DNA of 64,000 nucleotides from Apostichopus japonicus (GCF_037975245.1 NC_092583.1:17752764-17816763); one strand, 5' to 3'. Counted from the first letter of the stretch, positions 39,066 to 52,048 are shown. The notes: a model not told the origin generated them from the letters alone. Made by a program: numbers and translations.

Positions 39066-42000
39066 ATTACGCATGCTTGCTAAGAACATTCTCGTCATAT
39101 CCAAAATAGGTTTGTCTGTCAACGAGAATCTCCTGGAATTCCAGTTTATTTGAATCCGCAGTAAAGTCGACCCCACATGGACATTTTGTCAACAAGAGCG
39201 TTTCCAACCCAAATATATATATATATTTTATTAATCATCCGTTAATTGATCATATCAAAGTTTGTATATTATTACTATTGTACCTGTCTATATACATCAA
39301 TTTGGTTGTTTCATGTATCTTGAACAACAATACAGCCGAAAAATAATAATACAGCCTAATAATACAACATTACCAACATTCAGCAAATATGACCCAACAG
39401 TTCATTACTGCTACACATTCCCATTTCACATTCATTCGCGGTTCTTCACGTTTCCATGGTTACAAATCGAGTCCTACCGTTACATAATTTCTATAAGGAG
39501 GGTTATATTATGCTTCATGAATATTAATGACTCACAAAGAACCGAGGTTATATATGTAGGGATGGTTGCGTAATTTATCGTTACTTCTTATTTGGTAATT
39601 TGATACTACCCAAGATCTACTCTAGTAATATAGACGATTACGTAATATCCTGCAAAGTGTCAAAATATATTTCTCAAAGTCCAACGAATTCTTCTTATAC
39701 TTTGCATCTTTGTTCTGTACGATATCTTAAGTTCCACCCCCCCCCCTCCTCCTCCCGGGAGGTTCAGAAAGGAATATTTAAAATTTAGACACGAGAAAGA
39801 CCATTGGTGTATTCAAAAGGAGCAGAAAAAATATCATCTTGTATCTTAGGTATATAAAAAGCTGTCCTTTTCCTGCAATGGGTGAGAAAGAGCCAGGCAT
39901 GAAGAATGACGGTACTTGATCCACCCCCTCTATTCGAAAGCTGGGATTGGATGCTACACATGATCTTGGTTGGTGAACATGTATATAAAAAAAGGGTACA
40001 CTAATAGTATAGAATATATCTCCTGCCTATAGCCCCTTATGAATGTCCACGGAATCTAAACAGAGCCCCTCGGCTCCACTTCACTACGCTAAACTTTCAC
40101 GTTGCATTTACGCGTTTTAATGTTTGCATAGACTAACTCAGATATTACAACACACAATCATTGCGTTACAAAGGCAAGATTTTAATGACAGTACACGATT
40201 ATGCAAGGTATAAATGAAAATAATGAAATTGCAGTGATAACCTTCTCGGAAAGAAAGGACAAACATGTAAAGATTTCAGATTACAATTGTGCCATGCGAT
40301 TTGTAGTAAAATCCCTCGAAAATGCGTTCAATTGGTCCGAGTGACGTCATTCGAATGACGAGAAAGTTATTTTGCTTTTTAAATTTCCGATTTACCTATC
40401 GCAAGATTAGTAAACGTACTGAGGAAAAGAAGAGTCTGTGCGAAATGTGGTTAATTCGGTGGAATAAAATCTACAAGAGCGTCTTACCTTGCTCAATAGA
40501 AATTTTGTAGAAAGACCGAGCTCAATCGGGTTATCACTTCATTTCAGACAAAATGTCCATAATGTGTCTGGTAAGCAGAATTATGACCGTGGAAAAGCAG
40601 TTGACTACTAGCCACGGAGACCGTGGCTTCTATCGTAATAAAGATGTGTAAACGAGAATGTGCACAAAATAAAAATACATGAATAGCCAAAAGATCTATG
40701 ACGTATCACTTTGTCCTCATGTTGCAACCTGTCAACTTCACGTCCATCAATCACGTGGCTTATCATGTGCTTCAGTGTAGACATTGTCAATTCAACCTCT
40801 GCTTATATATAACTAAGTAAATATAATCTGTCTAAAGATTTGAAGTTGCAATACACGATATACCTTCCTCTGTCAGAACTTGTGGCGAAAGAGGTGTAAC
40901 CAAGTCCTCCGTGCCGTATGGTGGCATACTCCTATTAGAGTTTATATCACTATGTTCCCTTCAGGAAAAGTGCCAAAATGCAGTAGGACATCTTTTTTGA
41001 TATGTTATCAATCAGGATCTACGTTTTTTTTTTGGTGGCTTGCATGTTGAAGAGCATGAATGAAGTACATGTGATGCAAAAATTGGGTCAATTGAGGCAA
41101 TTTTAGACCCCTTTAGGCCTCCCAGGAGCAGCGCACAAATATTGTTTATTACAAAATGAAGATGTTTATTTACAAGTGACGAAAACTTCAGGCCCTCATA
41201 GCAAACAATCTTCACGATCATGATACGGAAACTTGATGGTGCAATAAATTGCCAATTCGTCAGCTATCCAGTGATGGGTAGCGTTTAGCTAGAGAGAACT
41301 TCTATCTAGATTTAGAGACAACATTATTGTTGTTATTAGTGTGTAAGCCAATGGGGATTTTAATGGGCGTATGCTACCATAGCCTATAGCTAATACAAGC
41401 ACCTCACTCAAGACAGTAAGAGTTCACATCCCAACCTCAGCCCCGATTTCCCTAATTATAAAACAATCGACGTAGAGGCTAAACTGGCGTGCTTTGATCA
41501 ACTACGCACAGGTTGGTTTAACAAGATGTTCATTATCAAGGATAATGACTGTGAACAACGCTTTTGAAGTCTGACGTGAATTTTAAAGGTACGCTGTATT
41601 GGTCCCAAATATGCTAGATATTCAAATATGGTCACATGTGGTCAAAATTCTAAAACTGTTTTTATTGCAACCTTCGCGGAAATTGTCTTTTTGTGTGTTC
41701 CTTAAAAATGTCTGAGAACAATTTGGAGAGTAAAGACCTCCATGAAAGTACTTCTTGAAAACTTCTAGTAATTATAGCGTGCTATAATTTGGGGCCTATA
41801 CTGACTACCTTTAAGCACAATTGCAATTATATGCAGCTCTGCAGTAGGAAAATCAACCTGCCATATACACTCATGTTATCAGTCTAACATAACTCGAATC
41901 GAAGGATACATATCTTAAACATTTATCATGAACAGGGGATAAGGCGGTAGGCGTGACACTGATCCAATCATGAATACCACTTCTCATTAAAAGATTATCC

Positions 42001-42963
42001 CTTTCTCAGATAAGCCCCATTAACATCACTGTTGACCAAAAATGGCGAACGATTTACAACCCCTAGATACCAATCCAATGAAACCTCTAGCCAACAGCGC
42101 TGCTCGACCTCGCAATAGTGTCAACAGATAGCTTCCTTGAACTACAACAATGTGACCATAATAATGTAACACTAACACTGACGGTAACTTTGGTCACAAC
42201 AATTTCTCTATTGCAAGGTGTTTACTGTCTTAGAAAAAGAACAATCTTGAAAAATTGCTCAGACAGTCACATACGCGCGGTTTTTCTGTATCATGTTACA
42301 ATGTATACGAGCATATTGAGGCCGTCTGCCGTCTTTATGAACTACATTTACATGTAACTGATGTTAGTCAGTAAATCCATACACGTCTTATGTTATTTCC
42401 TCTAACATAGACAATTTTTCACTTTCAAAACACTTCTCAAAAGCTTTAAAAAGTATTTATGGTGAATAAAATAATTATGGTAAAATTAACAAACTCTACA
42501 TAAAAAGAAAAGAAAGTTGAAAACAGGTATATAAAGCTGCAGTGTTGTTTTAGGCATGCATCCATGCGTACATATACACAGTGCACATCGTTGTCACTGT
42601 TAGAAAGGAATCAATACAGCAGTGTAGAGGTACCAGACGTAACATGCTCTGAGCAAAAGAAATTGCTAAAAGAAAACTTGCATTGCTTTATCCACAATAA
42701 AATCTACATTACATATCATTTCGATAATTTATTGCGGCGGTGTTAAAAGAATGAGTCAGTGGGTTAGTTTTGTGGTGTCGCCTTAAAACTTGTCACAACA
42801 CTCGCACGGTTCATATCACTCTACTTAGTTACAACATTGTTGAAGAAGCAATCTTACTTTGGCACCATTTAAGAAATAAAATTGTTTTGTAAATGACGAT
42901 ACTGGCAAAGGGAAGAAAACTACTACGAAAGACAAAGCATGACTGACTACAAGAACAACAAAT
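39066..42963. other. Intergenic region between the kinase and zinc-finger genes
   Basis: No supported gene. Short frames on both strands lack domains or splice support. Only a small TA tract near 39211 and a poly-C/T run near 39736 stand out. Confidence 0.6.
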
Positions 42964-43477
42964 CCTGTACACCTGTACACCTACACTCCTGTACACCTGT
43001 ACTCCTGTACACATGTTCCCATGTACACCTATACTCATGTACACCTGCACACCTGTGCACCCGTACACCTGTACACCTGCACTCCTGTGCTACGGTACTC
43101 CGGTACACCTGTACTCCCGTACACATGTACTCCTGTATTCCTGTACACATGAACACCTGTACTCCTGTAGACCTGTGCTCCTGTACACATGAACACCTGT
43201 ACTCCTGTACACATGTACACCTATACTCCTGTACACCTGTACACCTGTACTCCTGTACACCTGTAAACATGTACACCTATACTCCTGTACACCTGTACAC
43301 CTATACTCCTGTACACCTGTAAACATGTACACCTATATTCCTGTACACCTGTACACATGTACACCTATACTCCTGTACACCTGTAAACATGTACACCTAT
43401 ATTCCTGTACACCTGTACACATGTACACCTGTGCTCCTGTACACGTGTACACATGTACTCCTGTACACGTGTACTCC
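42964..43477. repeat. Octamer array, about 64 units of ACACCTGT/ACTCCTGT
   Basis: The region is built from 8-bp units, mainly ACACCTGT, ACTCCTGT, ACACATGT, ACACCTAT and AAACATGT, with higher-order blocks repeated near the 3' end. Because 8 is not a multiple of 3, three units make a 24-bp, 8-residue cycle. All frames then carry the same kind of peptide, which explains long open frames on both strands. ACACCTGT contains the E-box CACCTG. Confidence 0.92.
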
Positions 43478-44571
43478 ATCCATTGGTGAACTGAATAAGC
43501 ACATACAACAGAAAACAATAAACCTATAATCATAAACAATGCAACTAACAAATCAGGATGCATGAAACGCCGAATCCTCAGTGGTTTCTAAACTGAAAGC
43601 TATGATTACAATTTACAGATAGTATCCTAATATTCAATTAGCGCAGGTAACACAAACAATGCAACACAATATAAATTTAGCATAGCCAGCACAGTGATAA
43701 CGCAATGTAACCGGACATAACACACAATATTTGTAAAGTGCCTTAAGCTTCTGTGCACAACTTGATATATTTAACTTGTGATTGTTAATTTTACTTTGTT
43801 TTGAGATACCAGCGCCTGAAGCACACCATTTTATTTCATTGTTTTAACAATTACTTTGGGGAGGGGAGGAGAGGAAATAGGGTGAACAAGGGAGAGGAGC
43901 ATTGGTTCTATAGGGGCGAGAAATTGGTGTTATTGTAGTTGCTTGTTGCTTTCTTTTCGATTATAATGTTATTTGGAATTGATCATTTTCGACTTTTTTC
44001 ATAGTTATAGGCTTAACATAAGTTATTTGGGGCAAACCCTGAATACTAATCCTCAGCAAATGAGGACACACACTTTTATAAGTCAATATTTTGAAAATGG
44101 ATAAACTTATTTCTATATGGTTATATTTCTATGGTAAGACTAAAGTAGCACACAATGTATATATACTGTCACAAAAAATTTTCATTCCAGCTGCAAATAT
44201 TTGAAAACTCTTCTGCACAATTGTTAGAATCTGTCTTTTCACTACCATAATAGCTGAATCTATTGTCCATTCATGCAATACTAATGCTATGAGATGATAA
44301 TTAATACTGGGATAAGTATGTTAAACAGGCTCAAAGCTGAGTAGCAGCATTAAGTATGTACAGAAATGTGCAACGTGTTGAGTATTTATCAAACCATTCC
44401 ATAAGGGAGACATGTTTTTCTTCACCGTTTACTATTTTTGCAATGAATTTAAGCTCCCTTATTGTATAAAACTTAACAGTGCAAAAGTTAACATGACTAC
44501 CACTGAAACATGTCAGCTCACTGATATGAACATGTTAATCCAACGGTCACTAACAAGGACCCCTTAACTGT
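43478..44571 (-). other. Likely 3' untranslated region of the zinc-finger gene and flank
   Basis: There is no gene on either strand. On the minus strand a TTTATT at 43829-43834 (AATAAA) offers a polyadenylation site about 740 bases after the stop codon of the zinc-finger gene. A G/A-rich patch lies near 43860-43910. Confidence 0.5.
43829..43834 (-). terminator. Polyadenylation signal AATAAA
   Basis: The plus strand reads TTTATT, giving AATAAA on the minus strand, downstream of the zinc-finger stop codon at 44574-44572. Use is inferred from position. Confidence 0.45.
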
Positions 44572-46378
44572 TTACATAAATGGTTTATTTTCCACCGATT
44601 CTACAGGCGGTGGTTTTTCTTTCTTAGGTCTTCCACCCCCTGTATGTCCCATCTGCCACAAGTCCACACCATGCTGCCTTTTTAAATGGTTCTTCAAACT
44701 TACATTGTGAGTAAATGACTTGGAGCAAGTCTCACATCTGTAGGGTTGCTCTCCTGTGTGCTGTCTCATGTGGTGTTTCATATTAGCCTGTTGGGTGAAT
44801 CCACGTTGACAATACGGACATTTAAAAGGTTTCTCAGTTCTGTGAACCACCTCATGTTTATCGCAGGCACTTTTGCTTTTGAAGCCCTTGCCACACATTG
44901 CGCATTTGTAAGCTTCCGTGGTATGAGTGTGACAACGGTTGATGTGTTGGCTAAGATAGGATCCTTTCACAACCTTACCACAAAACTGGCAGACTGCTCT
45001 CTCCATGTTACCATGGTTTTCCTGCCAGTGAATTTTAAAGCCACGAGCAGACATAAAGGACTTCCCACAAAGGTCGCAGAGGAGGTCCCCATCATTTGGC
45101 CCTTCGTGAGTACGACAGACGTGGCTAATTTTAACTCCCTTCTTGTTGATGATTCCCAAGTTGTGGAGAGATTTGCCACAGGTTGAGCAGCTGACCATAA
45201 TTTTCACCCATTTCATCAAAATTTGCAAAAATTCATTCTTGTCAAATGGATCTTCCTTCACTGGTGGCAAATCCTCTGATTTTGTTTTCTTGCTGCCTGA
45301 ACCTTTGGGTCTTCCCCTCGATCGCTTTGCCTTTACACTTTTCGGTTTCGTTGGCCTGCCTCTTCTTCGCTGCTTCTTGGATTCTTCACATTTTGTTTCT
45401 GTAGATTCAACTTCTCTTGAGTCTGTTTTACTTTCAGCTGAATCTTCTTTGGGAGGAAGCTTTCCTGCATCTTCCTCTGTTTTGATGTCTTCCGGCTCTT
45501 CCCTTTCACCCTCATTTTCAGGTACTTTCATGTCTTCCTGCCTCGCACCTGTCTCTGGTTTAGTCTCCATCCCATCAGAGTGGTGCAAGGCAGGATCGTC
45601 TTTTGTTAGTGATGCCTCTAGCTGTGGCTCCAAAGCTAGTGTTACTTTCTCAGAAGTGTCCTCACTTAACGTCATTTCATCTGCTTCTGTTGGGATAATA
45701 ATGGGGACTTCCACACTAGTATGTATCAACTCCAGTTGAGCCTGTGTCGAATCTGATGGTGCTGGCCTTGTGTCTAATGTGGTCAAACTTGGCTGCTGCT
45801 CTGACAAACTTTGTGGCATAGTTGGTTGTATTTCTGATACATCTGAACTAATACAAGCTTCATTTGCCTGCATTTGCAGCATTTCCAGCTGCCTATGTGC
45901 CACACTTGAAGGGCTTTCAGATGGTTCATGGATCACATTTTCTTCCAATTGTGCAACTGTCACTAATGTCGTCTCGGCCATATTTACCAAGCTATGAGCT
46001 GCTTCTGCTTGACTCAGCCCAAACCCATCCTCTAAAGATTGATCTGAAATCTCCAAATTAGCACCATTCTTGTTAGCCTCTTTAGATTGTCCAGGGGTCA
46101 CAGTACCCACATCTTTCTCTCCAGCATGTTCACTTCCCTGCCAAGCCATTGCTATTAGCTGTGATGGCTCTGCCATGACAACATGGTACAATGTAATACC
46201 TGGTTTGAAATCTGGTGCTGCCTTTGAGAGGAGATAGTCATGCAATTCGGTGACCACCTCTCCATGTTGTTGAAGGAGATGTTGGCAAGTAAGTCTGGGA
46301 TCAGAGTCTTGAAATGAGCATATCTTACACTGATAAGACTTTGTGAGGGATGACCAGTACATTCTCTTTAATCTCGCT
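44572..46378 (-). CDS. Zinc-finger gene exon 4: AT-hooks and C2H2 fingers
   Basis: The acceptor TTTTCTCTTCTCCCTCAG sits 17 bases before the in-frame ATG at 46362; that ATG is therefore internal and the exon continues from 47179. It carries one N-terminal finger (C-K-I-C...H...H), a long acidic region, R-R-G-R-P and R-S-R-G-R-P AT-hooks, and fingers starting near C-D-L-C, C-Q-F-C, C-A-M-C, C-P-Y-C and C-E-T-C. A degenerate C-S-T-C finger precedes these. The linker T-G-E-Q-P-Y before the last finger is the classic TGEKP type. Confidence 0.92.
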
Positions 46379-49300
46379 CTGAGGGAGAAGAGAAAACAAA
46401 CAAAGTTTGAGGTATATCATTGATGTCAGAGTATCAATGGCAAGTCATTCATTGCCCTTCAAAGAAAACACTGCTCGAAAACCTCCTTCCCTGGAATAGA
46501 TAGTGGTCCATAATGTCATAACAGCAGATATTCTTCAAAATATTTACTTCCCTATTATATAATGTTCTTGTTGATTAATCCTTGAAACTTGATACATTTG
46601 GAATGTTTGCTTACTTTTTACTTGCTTACTTTTTGCGTATTCAGAATTTCATCAAAATTCACCTTTTTTTAGAAATATTATTTTCCTCTGGGAATAAGTG
46701 AGTTATTATAGGTTAATGGGGGTAAAAAGAAACAGCTGAATTTCTGTGATAACGCCATGCGTTTTGATGTTGCCAGATGCATTCACAAAATACTACCAAA
46801 TGCAAAAAATTCATTACTTTGAAATACAAAATGCTATGAGGATGTGGTTTTCACCTTAAGTTGCCAAACATTAGCAGAATTTGAGAGCCTTAGGCTAGTA
46901 CTCATGACAAGGAGGATTTACTTGTACTCAAGGGGTTTTACTTGTATTTAATGTCTGATGCATAAATATCTAAATATATGTACTTAAAACCAAGTCACTA
47001 CATTGACTATTTATAATCAGCAAACTTGATACACGAATGCAAATTACTATTCCTTCATTACTTACTACCTACAGTACGTTATTTGTGCTACACTATTTTA
47101 TGAAAAATAAAACTCAAAATTGATTTGGCAAAGGAAATGCTCAGTTCTTTCCTGCATATCTAAATAGACTAAACTTACTTTGGTCTTGTAAGAGGCTTTG
47201 GAGCAAACCCCTCTTGCTTGGCTACTTCACGTGTATCATATTGCTTGTAGCCCTTTCCCTCCCCTAATGTAGCTTTCTTCTTCTTAATTTCCTCATCTTC
47301 ATCATCCCACTCCCCCGTCGACTCTACTGATTCTTCAGACTCATCACCGTGACTATCCTCTTCAGGCTTGTACTCATCTGACTCATCTCCAACATCTCCA
47401 ACATCTGAAAGAGAGCCATCGCTGAATCCTCCCACAGATGCTGCACTGTCTGATAACTCTTCTTCCATATCAACTACCTTTGTCTTCTTCTTTGGGGGAC
47501 TACCATCCTCATCTTTTTCTGCCTTTTTCTTGCTTTCTTTCAACTTCAGAGGTTTTGGAGCTATAATAATGTCTTGTGATTTCTTTACTTTTTTCTTGAC
47601 TAATTTTGACCCAGATATGGGATGTTTGTCTACCCTGAAGGCAACAAAGAGAAACAAAGAATTAGTGAAACTGGCAAAGTTGTAAATTCAAAATTCAAAT
47701 ACAGGACAACTTTATCATTTGGACTGTGTGTAGCATTACAACTGTATGCTTCATGAAAGAGGCCAGTGCCATTGCAGGCTTCAAATGTGCTCAGGAACTA
47801 CTTGTGTAGATAAATAGTTTGACTTAATTTATTAATAAAACATTGCTATGATTATACCATGTTTTGCAATACAGTATGTATCAATTGAATTGCTTCCAAT
47901 ATCATCGTTTGAAAAACTAGCAGAACGAATATAACTACACTACAGTAGCTGCTGTTCATAAAAACAACTCAACACAAATACATATTCATTCCTTTTGCCA
48001 TGGCAATAAAATACAAGCTTATTTTAAGATTAAACATGTGGAACCTTAATTTAAGTAAAAAATACAGCTTTTGCTGATTAGTTTATACATAATTTCTTTC
48101 AGTTGGAATTGTCAGAGGTTTATTGAAACTATACTGCAATATTATTGAGACAGGCTGTGAAAAATATATCAATGGCACTCTCAACAACAGTATTACCAGG
48201 CCCAGTGGCCCACATACAAAGAATTTCAGTTAATTTTTGTGGATCATAGCTTTAATTCAGAAATGAAGGAAGAAATGTCCCATTTTATCAACAAACAGTA
48301 GAAGAGATGTTTAAGTAAACATAATTAAAATGATTATTTCTCAAATCTCATCTGTTTTGTTCTTATTTGTGGTGAAAGAGTCTTACCCAATAGGTCCATT
48401 GAAGGTGTACATAGTGCTACTTCCAGACACAGATGGGACTGGTACAAAGAGATGAGATGTAGACTCATATCTAAACAAGAGGACGGAAAGTAATATTTAG
48501 TATACTCACACTTTTGATGATGTAGCATATGACACACAGTTGAATGTCATCGGTACAACACATAACACTTTGTTGGAATACATGAAGGTAAGTTGAATAA
48601 CAGGTAATATATCAAGGAAATGCACAATATTTTAGCCACTACAGCAGTTGGAATGTTGGGGAAATTTCACATTCCAAGATTTTTATATCCACAGCCAACG
48701 TTACTGAGTATCCACTCCAGTAATTTGAAATCTCTTACTAAACAAAAGAGAGATAATGGTGTGGGGAAAGAACATTAGGACATTTCTAACTACAGTATCA
48801 CTTAGTCTGCACTTACTAGGCCTACAAATGGCTTTCAAGAAAGGATTCTATCTTTCTCAGCTGCTGGGTGAATGAGAGAATGGTCATGGTATCTGCTGAG
48901 CAACCAGATGAATACAGTAGTGAGAGCACCATCCTTTTCCTTGCCCGGTGAATAGCATGTCTAATTGTCTTATTATCTTAATGGTTCATTATGCATTCCA
49001 CTATAAACACTACCCAACTGATCCTTAACTCTACAATGGTTTATCAAACTGTTGTACAGTAAATAGTCACACAATAATGAGTTTTCATTAGTCTGGCCCA
49101 TTCACAGCAACTTAGCACTTGAAAACTTCAATCCAAAACATGCCACTGTCCAGTATTCTTGTTGTTGTTTTGGTCAATATGTATTTATATCAATGAGTCG
49201 TATGCGCCTCTAGCCACTTTTGGCCTTTCCGGTCATAACTGTACTATAAATGTACTGGGAATATGCTGGGCTACATATTCTAAGCAATCACCATGTATAG

Positions 49301-50279
49301 ATCTCCATTATATAATGTACTGTATTTCTCACTCTTAAGGTCCCACAACAGATAGAGAGCTGTTCCAAGGACACATTTCACAAATACTGTCCAGTCCCTT
49401 GCACCGTTTTTGCAAGACTTTTCACTAAGTTCCATAATGAGACATGTGCTTGTGTATGCTTCAGGGTTACCGTCTGTCTCTCGACCTCTGTGAAGGGGCC
49501 AAAACTTTGGTAAAATAGTACCTTGTCATGCTTGTGTGATAATTTAATACTGCATCTAGTGACAAAATGGCTTCTATAGAGTATGGTGACCAGACATGCC
49601 CGATTTTCGGGGACAGTCACCGATTACAATATTCATCCCCAATTAACAAGTGTCCCCAAAATGTCCCAGATTTAACAAGAACACCCAGTATGTGATAGTG
49701 TTTCCTACGACATAGTTTCTCCTCTACCAGACTAGCACTTTTTTCTCACATCCCCTCCCAACAGACCCCATCCCCAGGCCATCTTACAACATTTTGTCCC
49801 AGGTTCCTATTTAAAAAATATGTTCACCTTACTTTAAACTGACAAGATTGAAATTAATGAAAACAATGTCAGTAGGCAAGTCATAACTAGTCTTATTAGT
49901 AAACATTGGTACACTTACAAGACCAGTCTCAATAAACCAATCTTAGGCCTATTAGAGTAAACTAAGAACCACATTGAAAGAGTGGACGCCTCCTTTTATT
50001 GTATTGTTACTGATACTGATAGTGATACTGATAATAGTGTAGTAAAATCTAGGCACGAGCTTGCAAGGTCTCTGTTTGGGAATGTTATAGTACAAACCTG
50101 TGCATAAGCAGATCTGCGAAATCTTGATCTCCAATACCATGTTCCTTGCGTAGTTCTATCCATTTCTTCGCAGTCTTCCCGAGAAGAGTAATTGGTAAGC
50201 GGAATATATCTTCCCTTTGATGGGTTGGCATCACAAACATAACCGGTAAGGCAGGTGGAACCAAGTTATTTGATGCCAT
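44572..50279 (-). CDS. AT-hook C2H2 zinc-finger protein, four exons, 842 residues
   Basis: A probable nuclear DNA-binding protein. Four exons (50279-50098, 48470-48387, 47634-47179, 46378-44572) join in phases 2, 2 and 2 to give 2529 bases, 842 codons plus TAA. Residues 1-60 form a basic module with W and F-A-D-L-L; 89-240 is a Lys-rich then Asp/Glu/Ser-rich linker; about 256-279 a lone C2H2-like finger; about 330-570 acidic, Gln/Glu/Ser-rich; about 577-600 two AT-hook cores (R-G-R-P). About six C2H2 fingers occupy 638-812, and a third hook-like G-G-R-P-K-K lies near the end. ATG 50279 sits in CAAAATGG, a good initiation context and a YY1-like element. I do not recognise an orthologue, so no symbol is given. 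Confidence 0.85.
46379..47178 (-). other. Zinc-finger gene intron 3
   Basis: A 0.8-kb phase-2 intron, AT-rich, with no recognisable element. Confidence 0.65.
47179..47634 (-). CDS. Zinc-finger gene exon 3: basic and acidic linker
   Basis: The acceptor TTTGTTGCCTTCAG and donor AGACCAAA/GTAAGT bound 456 bases, phase 2 both sides. It begins V-D-K-H-P-I-S-G-S-K-L-V-K-K-K, has a likely nuclear signal P-P-K-K-K-T-K-V, then a long Ser/Asp/Glu-rich stretch and a basic end. The composition suggests a disordered chromatin-protein linker. Confidence 0.85.
48387..48470 (-). CDS. Zinc-finger gene exon 2
   Basis: On the minus strand the acceptor CTCTTGTTTAG and donor CCTATTGG/GTAAGA bound 84 bases, phase 2 both sides. 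It reads Y-E-S-T-S-H-L-F-V-P-V-P-S-V-S-G-S-S then M-Y-T-F-N-G-P-I. It is a short linker. The alternative frame starting with ATG here is not in phase with its neighbours. Confidence 0.82.
48471..50097 (-). other. Zinc-finger gene intron 1
   Basis: A 1.6-kb intron, AT-rich, with no supported exon, transposon ends or repeat array seen. The intron at 47635-48386 is likewise plain. Confidence 0.65.
50098..50279 (-). CDS. Zinc-finger gene exon 1: N-terminal W/FA-LL module
   Basis: From ATG at 50279 to the donor CACAG/GTTTGT, ending after two bases of an Arg codon. It reads M-A-S-N-N-L-V-P-P, then R-E-D-I-F-R-L-P, L-L-G-K-T-A-K-K-W-I-E-L-R-K and D-F-A-D-L-L-M-H-R. The W...F-A-x-L-L pattern and the phase-2 exit resemble the first exons at 52550 and 63059. 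Confidence 0.82.
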
Positions 50280-51476
50280 TTTGGAGGCATCTTACGGTAG
50301 TTTACAGTGAACAAACAGTAAATGTAAACGGAACTAGTAACCAAAATTGAAGTAAACCAGATTGCTGAATACACTCCTTTAAAATCCCGCTCACCTAAGA
50401 CAACATCTAAATCTATTATTACCTCACTGTATTGTTTTCAGCTACATTTTGACCAGCCATACTTTACGAAGAGACGGAGGGGCGAACGGAGGAAGGGGAA
50501 GAAAAAGGAGAAGAATGAATGAAAAGAAAGAAGCAGCATCGGGCCCCAATAAGCCTATGCGATGAAGAATAATGTATTCTCATTTTCATAAAACTGAAGA
50601 CTTCAAAAATGGGCTCAATGGCATAAATGTCTCCGCCGGCCGCAATGAAGTGTTGAAGAAACTGGGTGCGTTTCACAGCATAACTAAGATTGGTTAGATA
50701 TTGTAAGTGAACCATTTATCAAATGTGGTCCAGGGGTGGACACGTCCCGGGGTCTTGAGCCTTAATCCAAGAACATTGTTCATGATCGGGAATATATCGC
50801 TGTTTGGGTCAGAAAACACTTTCCCTTTAAGTTTACTGCGACAGGGCATCGGAACCTATTCCTTAATCCTGTCTATCCTGACTATCAAAGGACGATTAGC
50901 CTTGAAATAATTTTACATCCCCCATGGTTATTAATGTCAAACGGAGAGTTAATTTATGTTGATCCATCTTGAAGATGTGAACATTTACAAATACCCACAC
51001 GGCTTACAATTATGTATATTTAAATGTATGATATTTTTAATGGATGACTTCAGGCATGCCATGCTTTTATATGTGATAGTCCGAGATGAAAGAACAGATG
51101 AGTGCTGATAATGTTTCCATAGCTATTCTGGTTTTCAATTTATTCACCTTAAAATATGCTAGAATGCTCTTTTTGTTGTACACATTGTTATAACCCCTTT
51201 TCTTTTAACTTCTTTCATAAGAACAACAAAACACCCTTGAACAACACCAGTTTCCTTATCATATTTGTAAATATGTAATTTGAAGCCATAAATGCCTTCT
51301 AAATGTTTTCCTATGGAGTTTTGTATTGCATCTATAAGGAACGTACCTTATCGTCTGTGTAGTAGTCCAGTCGTTTAATTGATGAAACCCACTAATTGTT
51401 CAAATGATCATTTGTAAAAATTAAAAGTGTTAAAGAAATACAACCCGGACAGATATATTAGCACAACCGTGTGTTT
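50280..51476. other. Upstream region of the zinc-finger gene
   Basis: It should contain the zinc-finger promoter and 5' untranslated region. A minus-strand frame at 50464-50715 has fairly protein-like composition but no acceptor, donor or recognised domain, so I do not call it. Otherwise featureless. Confidence 0.5.
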
Positions 51477-52048
51477 CAGGCGCGTAGCCAAGGGGGGGGG
51501 GGGGGCGAAGGGGGCAGCCGCCCCCCCCCCCTTGAGCATATTTTTTACAATTTTTTTAAAGGTTTTTATGATATCGCTAGTATTTTCAAAAGAGAAAATG
51601 CTAACATGCAACTAACAAGGCATGGAAAGTGCCATTTCCGGCGATCTGGGAGGCATTTACAGCCAAAATTTTCTTGAACGCTTCGCGCCAATTATGGTGG
51701 CGCTACGCTTAGATAGTTTGCAATGCCGAATCTACAGAGGGGTGTCCCCCTCCCCTTTGGATTTTTTTTGCATTTCCAGGTGGCCTCAGATGCAATTTGG
51801 TGCAATATAGCACACTTCAACACCCACTCCATTTTGTAAACTTAATTTTGTATTTTCACCTGGCCTTAGATGCAATTTGCTCCAAATGAGATTTGTTTTC
51901 TCATTTGGAAATGAAAAAGGGGTTTGTTGACTTGCGAAGTGGGGGGGGGGGCGGAATGATACTTCCGCCCCTCCACATTTTTCACTGGGGGCTGACGCCC
52001 CCCCCCAGCCCCCCCCCAGCCCCCCCCCCCCCGGTTCCTACGCCCTTG
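51477..52048. mobile_element. Inverted-repeat element, hAT-like ends, no clear duplication
   Basis: The left end CAGGCGCGTAGCCAAGGGG and the reverse complement of the right end (CAAGGGCGTAGGAACCGGGG) are related inverted repeats. An 8-bp target duplication is not evident (GTGTGTTT against TAGGTAAT). Runs of G and C sit just inside the ends. The shared core occurs at about 51620-51722. There is no transposase frame. Confidence 0.7.

Noticed and set aside
42939-43563. Long overlapping open frames on both strands (Cys/Val/Tyr-rich repeat peptides)
   Set aside because: They follow from the 8-bp repeat period, which keeps frames free of stops. There is no start context, splice support or domain.
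46360-46362. ATG at 46362 as the start of the zinc-finger protein
   Set aside because: A strong acceptor lies 17 bases upstream and the frame joins in phase to the exon ending at 47179, so this Met is internal.
50464-50715. Minus-strand frame of 83 residues with protein-like composition upstream of the zinc-finger gene
   Set aside because: No acceptor, donor or recognised motif, and the end runs into low-complexity Ser/Phe sequence. Kept only as a possibility to test with transcripts.
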